DNA of 60,410 bases, from NCBI GenBank assembly GCA_937894335.1, contig CALCRU010000053.1, forward strand, positions 1 to 60,410, in the 5' to 3' direction. Below are positions 51,493 to 59,671 of the stretch, piece by piece; positions within the stretch are counted from its first letter, which is position 1, and every line of letters starts with the position of its first letter. Made by a program: the position numbers and the translations under genes. The stretch is from an uncultured Treponema sp. (GTDB lineage Bacteria; Spirochaetota; Spirochaetia; Treponematales; Treponemataceae). The notes under the pieces are model-generated. The model was not told the origin of the DNA. It saw only the letters and a list, made by a program, of their open reading frames with translations, and did no database searches.

Positions 51493-51972
51493 ATGGCACC
51501 TACAGAAAACCAATTTAGAGCATTCATAACAAATCCCGTTCTGCTTGCCTGCATTTGCAGCTGGTTTTCCGCACAATTGGTAAAGACTTTAATAAAACTC
51601 TTTTCTGGCAAAGTTCACAGCATTCCCGAACTTCTTGAGCTTATGCTCTGGCGTACGGGTTCCATGCCCTCTAGCCATGCCGCACTTGTTGCCTCTTTAT
51701 GCACTACAATAGGATTTAGGTCTGGAATTGGAAGCGATGTCTTTATCCTTTCCGTGGGATTCTTTCTCGTTACCATAAGGGATGCCATGGGTGTCCGCAG
51801 GGCAAACGGAATTCAGGCAAAGATGATAAATGCAATTGGTAAGACCCTTTCGGAAAAAGGGCTTATGGAATACAAACCCATAAAAGAAGTACAGGGGCAT
51901 ACTCCTATAGAAGTTATGGTAGGGTGTTTTTTGGGGTTCTTTATAGGATTGGCTTTTAGTGTGCTCAAATAG
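51493..51972 (+). CDS. Divergent PAP2 (DUF212) membrane protein
   Basis: 159 residues, four membrane segments. The family signature FSAQLVKTLIK, TGSMPSSHAALVASLCTTIGF and RDAMGVRRANGIQAKMIN is clear, as is a C-terminal GHTPIEVMVGCFLGFF. These are small relatives of PAP2 phosphatases, with PSSH and a late His kept. The substrate is unknown. The stop is immediately followed by the ATG of the next gene. Confidence 0.85.
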   Translation: MAPTENQFRAFITNPVLLACICSWFSAQLVKTLIKLFSGKVHSIPELLELMLWRTGSMPSSHAALVASLCTTIGFRSGIGSDVFILSVGFFLVTIRDAMGVRRANGIQAKMINAIGKTLSEKGLMEYKPIKEVQGHTPIEVMVGCFLGFFIGLAFSVLK

Positions 51973-53379
51973 ATGAACTCCATCGCAAAAAGTGTTCTAG
52001 CAGTTTTAGTTCTTCTCGCTTCCGTAATTGTAATGTCCGTACTAAGGATTGTTCCTGTTTCCAAAATATGGAGCCAGTACAGCGTGCTTTATGTTCCTTC
52101 CCAAACTGATGAGGGGGAAGTCCTTTCCTGCCTGCAAAAAAACGGTTGCACTAATGTAATTTCTCTTTCTTCCCAGACGGTTCCCTTTGTTTCTTCTATA
52201 ACGCCTGTTCAGTCATACGGAACAAACTACATTACGGAACGAAAAAAATATTTTACCGACGAGACTCTTTCTTACTCTCTTTTTTACATTCCCCAGTCTC
52301 AAGAAAAACAGCTTGCCGTAGCACTTAAGGAACTGCAGAATGAGCGAGGCATTACAGCTGGAGTAGATGGTTCCCTTCAGTTTCCCTTTCTAGTTCCTGT
52401 TATATGCGCTCTGGTTTACATTGTTCTTGCCCTGTTTGCAAAAAATCATCTTGTATTTCTTACTGCAGGATTTGCACCTCTTCTAGTAACCCTTTGCGCC
52501 CCCTTTTACCCGGCGGCGGCCGCAGTTATTTTGTTTTTAACGGCTGTCTTCCTTTCTGAGAGAGTCTGGCACCGCAAGGGATCTTTGGTAGCGGTTTTAA
52601 GGTGCCCTTATGTAGATTTGCTTCTTCTTGCATCCCTTCTTGTAACGGCTTTTCTTTCTCCTAGAGTCCTGCTTATTTTTGCACTTTCCATTCTGGCTTC
52701 CGTATGTGCACTTTTTCTGCTGAATCAGATTCAGATCTATGTAGACTCTCGGCATGCCTTTAATTTCGAGCCCATATTTTCGGCCTCACAAATTCCTCTT
52801 ATGGTAAGAAGAAGGGCCTTTATAGTCTGTTTGGTCTCTGTTCCCATTGCGGTCCTCCTTTTAAGTTTCTTGCTTTCTGCAAAGTTTTTGCCTGCATCAA
52901 GCATTCAGTCTGTTTCCATTCCCACTCCTGTTTCTGATTCCGAAGTGGGTGAGGAAAAAGACTTTCTGCCAGACATGTCCGACTATTTTGCATGGGCTTG
53001 GCAGACCATTACTTTTCCCTACAAAAACCTTAACAAGGCGTCTTATTCTGCCCCAGAAGAAAACGAGTCCGTTTCAATTCCTCGCTATGTGGAAACTGAT
53101 TCTGGTGTAAAAAAGACCTATGAGACACTGTTTACATTTGACGGCTCTTTTCGTAAGGAACTTATTGATGGTATAATGCAGTCCGAGGTTCCCAGTGTGG
53201 AAAAACTCCTCCTTTCCGAAGGTGAGGGGGTGCATGTCGGTTACAGGACAAAGGCTCAGGCAAAAACCAGTACCGACTCCGTTTCTCTGGTACTCATTCT
53301 TGCGGCAATGGTAATTCCTCTGCTGCTTTATTTATATTACTATTTGTTTGGAAGACGAAGATATGAAAACGGTTCATAA
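51973..53379 (+). CDS. Polytopic membrane protein preceding the Rnf-like cluster
   Basis: 468 residues. One N-terminal helix, an extracytoplasmic region of about 110 residues (VLYVPSQTDEGEVLSCLQKN), then five to seven helices (about 135-305), a second soluble region and a final helix before RRRYENGS. The layout (an N-terminal anchor and two soluble domains around a bundle) does not match any Rnf subunit I know. It overlaps rnfC by 17 bases and directly follows the DUF212 gene, so it is co-expressed with the cluster and may be a companion. Confidence 0.65.
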   Translation: MNSIAKSVLAVLVLLASVIVMSVLRIVPVSKIWSQYSVLYVPSQTDEGEVLSCLQKNGCTNVISLSSQTVPFVSSITPVQSYGTNYITERKKYFTDETLSYSLFYIPQSQEKQLAVALKELQNERGITAGVDGSLQFPFLVPVICALVYIVLALFAKNHLVFLTAGFAPLLVTLCAPFYPAAAAVILFLTAVFLSERVWHRKGSLVAVLRCPYVDLLLLASLLVTAFLSPRVLLIFALSILASVCALFLLNQIQIYVDSRHAFNFEPIFSASQIPLMVRRRAFIVCLVSVPIAVLLLSFLLSAKFLPASSIQSVSIPTPVSDSEVGEEKDFLPDMSDYFAWAWQTITFPYKNLNKASYSAPEENESVSIPRYVETDSGVKKTYETLFTFDGSFRKELIDGIMQSEVPSVEKLLLSEGEGVHVGYRTKAQAKTSTDSVSLVLILAAMVIPLLLYLYYYLFGRRRYENGS

Positions 53380-54664
53380 TTTTGTAAAGTCAGAGCGTGA
53401 ACTTTTCTCTTCTTCCGTGCGTTCTTTTTTACCGCAGACGGCAATCGTTCCCTTTTCAAAAAAGGAATACCGCTGTGTGGTTGAAAGAAATGCAGTGGTA
53501 AGCGAGGGACAGGTTATTGCTCTTTCGGAAGGTGACGGTCAGAATGCAGAAGCCCTTCATGCTCCCGTGCCTGGAAAAGTTACAGACATTACCCAGTTTT
53601 CCGTAAGCAACGGAAAGACAAAGAGCGCGGTTTGCATAAGCATGGCAGGTTCTTTTTCCTACCTTGGACGCCATCAGGAAAAAACCAACTGGAAGACTTT
53701 TTCGGAAGATTATTTGCTGTCGACTTTTTCCCAGAAGGGAGTGGTAAACACCTTTTACATTCCAAAACCCCTCTGCTCAGAAATAAAATCATGCACCCTT
53801 AGCAACAACAGGTTCCTTGTTGTGCGCATGTTTGACGAAGACCCCAGTCGCATGACAGACACATTTGTCGCCACTAGGTTTACACGAACTGTGGTGGAGG
53901 GTGCTGGCATAATCTGCAAGGCCGCTTCTGCAAAGGGAATTGTCTTTGCCCTTCCTCTAAAGGCTCAGTTTTCCATAGACGAGCATGCAAGGGAACTTCT
54001 TTCAGACATTCCCTATGCAACCGTTACCTGCGACACAAGCCGTTATCCTGCAGGATTTCCCCAGAACATAATTCAGCAGATAAAAAAATCTCTTGTAAAG
54101 ACCGATGGCGTGGATTTTACAAAAGTAAACCACAAGTGTCTTTTTATAGATCCTGAAACAGCGGTGTCGGCATACGAGGCAATCGTGCTTAGCATTCCCG
54201 TTGTAGAAAGGTTTGTGCATGTAACAGGAGACTTGCTCCCTTCTGCAGCCCTGTTTAAAGTCCGCATAGGAACGACAATAGATTCCCTTGCAAAGCAGTG
54301 CGGAGGTATTCAGGGTAAGAAGCCCTGCGTAATCATAAACGGAAGAATCTCTGGCTACTCGGTTTCGAATATGAACATTCCCGTTGGCAAAGATGTAAAG
54401 TCTGTGGAATTCGTTAGCTCTAGTTCTGTTGCAAACGAGCAGCATGTTGCCCCCTGCATTAACTGCGGAAAGTGCCGTTCAATCTGCCCAGAGAAGATTT
54501 ATCCCGACATCATGTACAGGCATTCCATTGGCGGAAAAATTGACGACCTTGCAATTCTTAAGACTGCCGAACTTTGTTCTGACTGCAGCCTCTGTAATGC
54601 AGTGTGCCCCTCAAGGCTTCCCCTTAGCCAGACAATTTCCCTTTTAAGGAGTCAGATTCAATGA
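53363..54664 (+). CDS. rnfC: RnfC-like subunit with two 4Fe-4S motifs but no nucleotide/FMN loop
   Basis: About 433 residues from ATG 53363. The N-terminal barrel-sandwich (LHAPVPGKVTDI) is RnfC-like, and the C-terminal ferredoxin part has CINCGKCRSICP and CSDCSLCNAVCP, ligands for two 4Fe-4S clusters. The glycine-rich loop GxGGAGFPTxxK, which binds FMN and NADH in canonical RnfC, is replaced near residue 125 by KGVVNTFYIPKPLCSEIK. Electron entry from NADH therefore looks lost. It lies first in the order C-D-G-E-A-(B). Confidence 0.82.
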   Translation: MKTVHNFVKSERELFSSSVRSFLPQTAIVPFSKKEYRCVVERNAVVSEGQVIALSEGDGQNAEALHAPVPGKVTDITQFSVSNGKTKSAVCISMAGSFSYLGRHQEKTNWKTFSEDYLLSTFSQKGVVNTFYIPKPLCSEIKSCTLSNNRFLVVRMFDEDPSRMTDTFVATRFTRTVVEGAGIICKAASAKGIVFALPLKAQFSIDEHARELLSDIPYATVTCDTSRYPAGFPQNIIQQIKKSLVKTDGVDFTKVNHKCLFIDPETAVSAYEAIVLSIPVVERFVHVTGDLLPSAALFKVRIGTTIDSLAKQCGGIQGKKPCVIINGRISGYSVSNMNIPVGKDVKSVEFVSSSSVANEQHVAPCINCGKCRSICPEKIYPDIMYRHSIGGKIDDLAILKTAELCSDCSLCNAVCPSRLPLSQTISLLRSQIQ

Positions 54665-55740
54665 AGTCTATAACTGCAATTTCTAGACGGATTTCCTTCC
54701 GTCCCTACTGCTATCTTTCTCCCAGCATTGCAACTTCAGCTGTGGGTATGCTGGTTCTGCTTCTGCCTCAGGTTTTCATGCTTCTTCTTACGGGAAGTTT
54801 TAATTCTGCTTTTATAGTTTCGCTCACCGTGCTTGCGGCCATTCTTGCCGACCTGCTTCATTCGTTTTTTTCTCCCCACTTTGAGCGCTCATGGTGTGTG
54901 GCCCTTGTGCAGGGAATCATAATAGGACTCCTGCTTCCTTCTACATATTCTCCAGTTGCGGCCTTCATAATAACATTCTGTACTCTCATGCTTTCCAAGT
55001 ATGCCTTTGGAGGTTTTTCTAGTGCATGGGTTAATCCAGCCGCTATAACCGTGGCTGTGGCATACTTCCTAGACATGACAGCATTCAGCATTTTCCAACT
55101 TGACTCTTCACTGCTTCAAACAAGGAACGCAGCCCTTTCTCTTATTCAGGAGGGAGCCGTAAGAGTTAATTCCTTTGATGCAGCGGTAACGGCTTTTCTT
55201 AACAAGTCAGTGTTTAGATTTTTTTCTCTTGCCATACCAGAAGGTTATGTTTCCCTTTTCTGGGACACTTGTTCCATAATTCCAGCATTCCGCTTTAACT
55301 TCATAACGATTGTGTCTTCCATTGTACTTATTTCTTTGGACATAATTGACTGGGTAATTCCCACTTGCTTTGTACTTACTTATGCAACTCTTGTAAGATT
55401 GGTTGGCCCCCTTGTTACAGGCGGACTTGCCCTACAGGGAGACTTGCTTCTTGCCCTGCTTACAAGCGGTACTTTGTTTTCAACCCTGTATGTAATTCAG
55501 TGGTATGGAACTACGCCACTTACTCCAGGAGGAAAATGCATTTATGGAGTTATTGCAGGACTTCTTGCCTTCCTCATAATTGGCATAGGAAATTCCGCAG
55601 TGGGATACATTTTTGTGGTTCTTGCAATGAACATACTTTCACCTGTAATTCAAGCTGCCGAAAACCGTGCGGTACAGGCCACGCTAAAAAAATCACTAAT
55701 GCCTCGTCTTGATGCTCTAAAGGAGGTGGACAATGTCTGA
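54661..55740 (+). CDS. rnfD: RnfD-like membrane subunit without the flavin-attachment motif
   Basis: 359 residues, about nine helices. Homology is seen in KYAFGGFSSAWVNPAAITVA (compare KQLYGGLGQNPFNPA of RsxD) and GKCIYGVIAGLLAFLI. The segment that should carry the covalent FMN threonine, DGxS(x)AT, reads FDAAVTAFLNKS, with no Thr at the expected spacing. AGGAG precedes the ATG, which overlaps rnfC by 4 bases. Probably still a transmembrane scaffold. Confidence 0.82.
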   Translation: MKSITAISRRISFRPYCYLSPSIATSAVGMLVLLLPQVFMLLLTGSFNSAFIVSLTVLAAILADLLHSFFSPHFERSWCVALVQGIIIGLLLPSTYSPVAAFIITFCTLMLSKYAFGGFSSAWVNPAAITVAVAYFLDMTAFSIFQLDSSLLQTRNAALSLIQEGAVRVNSFDAAVTAFLNKSVFRFFSLAIPEGYVSLFWDTCSIIPAFRFNFITIVSSIVLISLDIIDWVIPTCFVLTYATLVRLVGPLVTGGLALQGDLLLALLTSGTLFSTLYVIQWYGTTPLTPGGKCIYGVIAGLLAFLIIGIGNSAVGYIFVVLAMNILSPVIQAAENRAVQATLKKSLMPRLDALKEVDNV

Positions 55741-56221
55741 AGAAGCAGAAAAGACAGAACTTTATAAGACCCAACTTAAGGTAGCCGGAATTGTAGCCGG
55801 AATTTTCGTAGTTTTTTTTGCTCTGCTGGTTTTGTTTGCCCTTCTTGCAAGGGGACAGTGGAATAAGGGACTTCGCCTTTCCGTAGAAAACACTCTTTCT
55901 GATGCAGAGGTTCCGTTTAATTCTCTAGAGCCTGTGGAACTTCGCTCAACTTCGGAAGTTAACTGTGCCGTATTTAAAGACAGCCAGTCCGACATGTATG
56001 TTGCTATAATTCGCATAACGACAATTTACGGTCCGCTTCCTGCTGTCTACACTTATACCAAGGGCCGACAGAATGCGGAATTTGTTTCCTTTGCAGAACT
56101 TCATTCCAAGGCCGCATCTCAGATTACAAACGCCTCCGTAAGTGGAGCTGTTGATTACTGGGCAAAAAAACTACCTGCAATAATACAAAGCGCACCGTCA
56201 TACAAAGAGGAGGCACGCTGA
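55733..56221 (+). CDS. rnfG: RnfG-like subunit with the flavinylation Thr replaced
   Basis: 162 residues, shorter than the usual 190-210. One N-terminal helix (VAGIVAGIFVVFFALLVLFA) is followed by a periplasmic FMN-binding-type domain. The SGAT motif, whose Thr carries covalent FMN, reads VSGAVDYWAKKL, so the acceptor is Val. AAAGGAGG precedes the ATG, and the end overlaps rnfE by one base. Identity rests on the motif position, fold pattern and gene order. Confidence 0.75.
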   Translation: MSEEAEKTELYKTQLKVAGIVAGIFVVFFALLVLFALLARGQWNKGLRLSVENTLSDAEVPFNSLEPVELRSTSEVNCAVFKDSQSDMYVAIIRITTIYGPLPAVYTYTKGRQNAEFVSFAELHSKAASQITNASVSGAVDYWAKKLPAIIQSAPSYKEEAR

Positions 56222-56835
56222 TGAAAAAGAACGACATACTTGCGCTTATAGCTGTGGCGGTTTCCATTCTGGTTCCTGCTCCGGGAAGGCTTGCATATGG
56301 AATTGTGCTTTTGCTTCTTCTTTTGCTGCTTTCTGTTTTGGGTACCGCATTCAGGTTCCTTATTAAAAAAATTAAGATGGATGATTTGGAGCCAGTCCTT
56401 ACAGCAGTCATGTTAGTAAGCGTTACCGTGCTCTACAAACAGTTTCTTATAATGATTTCTCCGCTTACGGCCCTTGTGCTAGGTTTTGTAATTTATCTTC
56501 CTGCCTTGTCTGCCTTTGTAATTACAGGCATGCACCGCAAAACAGAAGAGCCTCTTTCTGCACAGATTCGCTCAGAATTCTTTCATACAGGTTCTTTCTG
56601 TTTGCCGGCCTTGGGGGTCTTCCTCCTAAGAGACATTGTTGGTTACGGAACTCTTACTCTTCCTTCTTACGGAGGGCTTGCGGAACTTACCCTGATTGCT
56701 CCCAAAGACAGAAACTATCTGGGAACATTTTTTGCCTCCGCTCCAGGGGCGCTCATAATTCTTGCCATAGCAACAATGTGCGTTTCCTTTGCATTCAGAT
56801 ACCATAAGTCAGGGGAGGAAAGCCATGCTGTCTGA
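56221..56835 (+). CDS. rnfE: RnfE-like membrane subunit without Fe-S cysteines
   Basis: 204 residues, six helices. LRDIVGYGTLT matches LREIIGNGTLF of RsxE and fixes the family. The two cysteines that hold a shared 2Fe-2S cluster in canonical RnfA/E are gone: the GLCP region reads LIAVAVSILV and the TNC region reads LPALSAFVIT. AGAGGAGG precedes the ATG. It overlaps rnfA by 11 bases. Confidence 0.78.
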   Translation: MKKNDILALIAVAVSILVPAPGRLAYGIVLLLLLLLLSVLGTAFRFLIKKIKMDDLEPVLTAVMLVSVTVLYKQFLIMISPLTALVLGFVIYLPALSAFVITGMHRKTEEPLSAQIRSEFFHTGSFCLPALGVFLLRDIVGYGTLTLPSYGGLAELTLIAPKDRNYLGTFFASAPGALIILAIATMCVSFAFRYHKSGEESHAV

Positions 56836-57385
56836 CATTCTTTATTACTGCGTCTATGCATCAGCGGTCCTCATTTATGGAATAGGTTTGGACAGAACTC
56901 TGTGCGTTTCCAAAAAGCCGTCTTCTGTATTTATTCCCTGCCTTAAGATGCTCATCTGCGTAAGCGCCACAAGTGCACTGGTCTTTCTTATCGAAAACTA
57001 CATGCTTGTTCCAGCCCGCCTTACAGAACTTTATCCATTCTTTGCTGTAATCATATTTACCCTAATTGCAGTTTTTGTAGAAGCCATAATCCGCATTACA
57101 ACAAAAACAGATATGGCAGAATTTTCTGTTTCTCTTTTGTGCGTACTGCTTGGACTTTGCGAGGGAGGAACAATTGCTTCCTGCGTAATTATTTCCTGCC
57201 TTGCTGTAGTGGTTTATTTTATCTTTATTCCCATACTTCATGCCATACGCCAAAGAATTGACCTGTCACCAGTTTCTGTTGACTGCAAGAACGAAAGCGT
57301 CATATTCATTAGCATGGCAATAATTATGATTGTTCTTCTTGCATGGAATGTTTCATGGCTTAACCCGGAGGCTTTTAGATGGTAA
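56825..57385 (+). CDS. rnfA: RnfA-like membrane subunit, degenerate cluster motif
   Basis: About 186 residues from ATG 56825 (GGGGAGG upstream), six helices. LIYGIGLDRTLCVSKK aligns with LVKFLGLCPFMGVSKK of RsxA, with the cluster Cys replaced by Asp. The second motif, TNCAVLG, is not recognisable, although a Cys lies nearby in LLGLCEGG. The gene otherwise keeps the RnfA length and helix pattern. Confidence 0.78.
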   Translation: MLSDILYYCVYASAVLIYGIGLDRTLCVSKKPSSVFIPCLKMLICVSATSALVFLIENYMLVPARLTELYPFFAVIIFTLIAVFVEAIIRITTKTDMAEFSVSLLCVLLGLCEGGTIASCVIISCLAVVVYFIFIPILHAIRQRIDLSPVSVDCKNESVIFISMAIIMIVLLAWNVSWLNPEAFRW

Positions 57386-57693
57386 TAACTATTTTGCTCC
57401 TGCTTTTGATTGTGCTTGCCGTTGCAGCCGTACATTTTTTTCTGTTCAGTGTTTTTATTCCTTCGCTAAAGGCTCAACAGGTAGACGCTGATGACCCTGT
57501 CTATGCAAAGGAAGAGTTGGACTTTTATTCGGCCCATGCTTCTGACGGTAATGTGGGAATCCCCAGTGCGGTAAACATTCCCCTTAAACTTCTTTCTGCA
57601 GAAGACAGAAAACTTGTTGAAGAAGAACCCAAAACAAATAAAAGGGTCTTTTCTTTTTGGCAAAAATGCTATAACATGTTCCGTAGGAAATAA
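57379..57693 (+). CDS. Small membrane-anchored protein in the RnfB position
   Basis: 104 residues. The first 25 form one strong membrane helix (MVITILLLLLIVLAVAAVHF), as in the N-terminus of RnfB, followed by a polar cytoplasmic tail (KAQQVDADDPVYAKEELDFY...) ending FWQKCYNMFRRK. RnfB should carry a CxxCxxC...C cluster region and two ferredoxin motifs; here the only cysteine is in the last 10 residues. GGAGG precedes the ATG. Either a truncated RnfB or an unrelated small subunit. Confidence 0.65.
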   Translation: MVITILLLLLIVLAVAAVHFFLFSVFIPSLKAQQVDADDPVYAKEELDFYSAHASDGNVGIPSAVNIPLKLLSAEDRKLVEEEPKTNKRVFSFWQKCYNMFRRK

Positions 57694-57699
57694 AGTATA

Positions 57700-59658
57700 A
57701 TGCCTCCAGTTTCGATTTGTCTGCAAGTTGAATTTTCTCTTCCCTCTGACTCAAGCGAACTTGAAAAACGCTATCAGTCTTCGCTTAAGGGAATACTGTC
57801 TGCCTTGTATGCAAACCCGAATCTTTCTGTGGCACTTTCTTTTTCTGGCCCACATCTTGCATGGCTTAATACAAAGCATCAGGAAGCCCTTAGGCTTATT
57901 TCTGAACTTATTAGCAGACATCAAATAGAACTTTTGGGAGGAGGATATTACAGTCCTCTTTTTCCTCTGCTTCTTCCTGTTGACCGTTCAGGCCAGATAG
58001 AAAAACTTACTTCCCTTATTGCAGGAACTACTGGCAAAAGACCAAGAGGAATGAACATACCTGGTAGCGTTTGGGATCCTTCTTTGGTAACAACTCTCCA
58101 GTGCTGTAACATGGAATATGTTCACCTTGACCAGAGCCTTATTCCGTCGGGCAGGGTAAAGTTTCTTCCTGTTATAACAGGGGAGCAGGGGAAGACCATA
58201 AAGATATTGCCATTGTACAGAGAGTTTCTTCCTTCTCCAGAACTTGAGGAAGATATCTGGAAGCAGAACATATTACAGGCTGTAAAAAAAGAATTTGCAA
58301 GAAAGTCAGACTACAGTTCTTCTGATGCTCTTGTTACAATTCCTTTTTCTGATTCAGAATTTTTTGCTTTTCTTAAGTCACCTTCATTTAAAACTGTGTT
58401 ACAGGAAGATTCTGGCTTGCAGTTTATAATTCCCCAGAAGTATATTAAGTCGGCTCAGTCTTTTGTCGTTTCATATATTCCGGCTGGCATGGATTCTTCC
58501 ATAGCAAACTATGCGGTTGAACCTTACAGGCTTACAAAAACAAAGGGAGGATTCCCTCCTACCATACACGACTTTCTTCATGTCTATCCTCAGAACCGCA
58601 GACTTTACGAGCGCATGATGCATGTTAGCCTTTTGATTTCCCAGTACCACGGAGACAAGATGCGCCGTCAGGCTGCAAGGGAAAAACTTTGGCAGGCTCA
58701 GTCGCTTTGGTCTTATGTTTCCCTACCCGGGGGAACTCCTGCAGTGGCTTCAAAAAGACAGGAGGCTTATACAGCTCTTAATCAGGCCAACGATATTCTG
58801 CAGGAAGAAAATGCAAGGGAGTCTCTTACAAAATTTGACTACAATGCAGACGGACTTAACGAATATGTCTGCTCCATGGAAAAGTTTACTGCGGTAATTT
58901 CTCCAAAGGCTGGTGCCATTACTGAACTTGATGTAAAAAAAGGTGGCGGTAACTATGCCGCAAACCTGTCTCGCATTTCTGACTTTGATTCTGTTTCTGA
59001 CGAATATCAGCGCGGCATTTTTGTGGAACATCTTTTTGAAAGTTCAGAAAAGCAGAGTTACCTTTCCTTAAAGCCGGCGGGTAACGGAATTTTTTCTCAG
59101 GTTCAGTTTACAGAAAAAAAATTCGAAGCCAAGCGGCATGAAGTTCAGATGGAGGGCAGGGGAGAATTTTCTTCAATGAAGCTTCCTGTAAATCTGCGCA
59201 AGAATTACATTGTTTCTTCCAGCGGAATTTCCGTTCAGTACATTCTAAAAAACGAAAGTCCCTTACCCCTTAAGGCTTTCTTTGTAGTGGAAACAAATTT
59301 TGCAGGAATGGATTTTTCACAGAATGCAGATAGGGAATACGAGGCTGAACTTATTCACAGCGGAAAAAGGGAAACCGTTCCCCTTACAAAGCCGACTAAT
59401 TTTGAAAGCGGCATACAAACTCTGGTTCTTACCAACACGCCCAACAAGACTTCCTTTGTGTTTGAGCCTAACGAGGATGCAGGTTTTGCCCTTCTTCCCC
59501 TTACATTTAGTCGGCCTTGTGCAGAAGACGGCACACTGTTTGCTTCCCGTTCCTACTGTATTTCCTTCTTTTGGGAAGTAGACCTGGCAGCTGGAATGGA
59601 AATGGAAAAGACGGTAAGCATAAGTTTTGTTACCGCAAAAAAGAGAAGCAAGAAATAA
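57700..59658 (+). CDS. GH57-like protein, probably lacking catalytic Glu
   Basis: 652 residues, no signal peptide. The N-terminal barrel resembles GH57 glucanotransferases: HQIELLGGGYYSPLFPLLLP, then GMNIPGSVWDPSLVTTLQCC, and a C-terminal beta domain of the DUF1926 kind. The nucleophile motif WLTERVWEP reads NIPGSVWDP, with Gly in place of Glu. The Asp region GDDGEKFG reads FSDSEFFA. Sugar binding without catalysis is plausible. The ATG lies 6 bases after the preceding stop, with AGGA upstream, so it belongs to the Rnf-like unit. Confidence 0.75.
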   Translation: MPPVSICLQVEFSLPSDSSELEKRYQSSLKGILSALYANPNLSVALSFSGPHLAWLNTKHQEALRLISELISRHQIELLGGGYYSPLFPLLLPVDRSGQIEKLTSLIAGTTGKRPRGMNIPGSVWDPSLVTTLQCCNMEYVHLDQSLIPSGRVKFLPVITGEQGKTIKILPLYREFLPSPELEEDIWKQNILQAVKKEFARKSDYSSSDALVTIPFSDSEFFAFLKSPSFKTVLQEDSGLQFIIPQKYIKSAQSFVVSYIPAGMDSSIANYAVEPYRLTKTKGGFPPTIHDFLHVYPQNRRLYERMMHVSLLISQYHGDKMRRQAAREKLWQAQSLWSYVSLPGGTPAVASKRQEAYTALNQANDILQEENARESLTKFDYNADGLNEYVCSMEKFTAVISPKAGAITELDVKKGGGNYAANLSRISDFDSVSDEYQRGIFVEHLFESSEKQSYLSLKPAGNGIFSQVQFTEKKFEAKRHEVQMEGRGEFSSMKLPVNLRKNYIVSSSGISVQYILKNESPLPLKAFFVVETNFAGMDFSQNADREYEAELIHSGKRETVPLTKPTNFESGIQTLVLTNTPNKTSFVFEPNEDAGFALLPLTFSRPCAEDGTLFASRSYCISFFWEVDLAAGMEMEKTVSISFVTAKKRSKK

Positions 59659-59671
59659 TTTTTTTTTAGAA

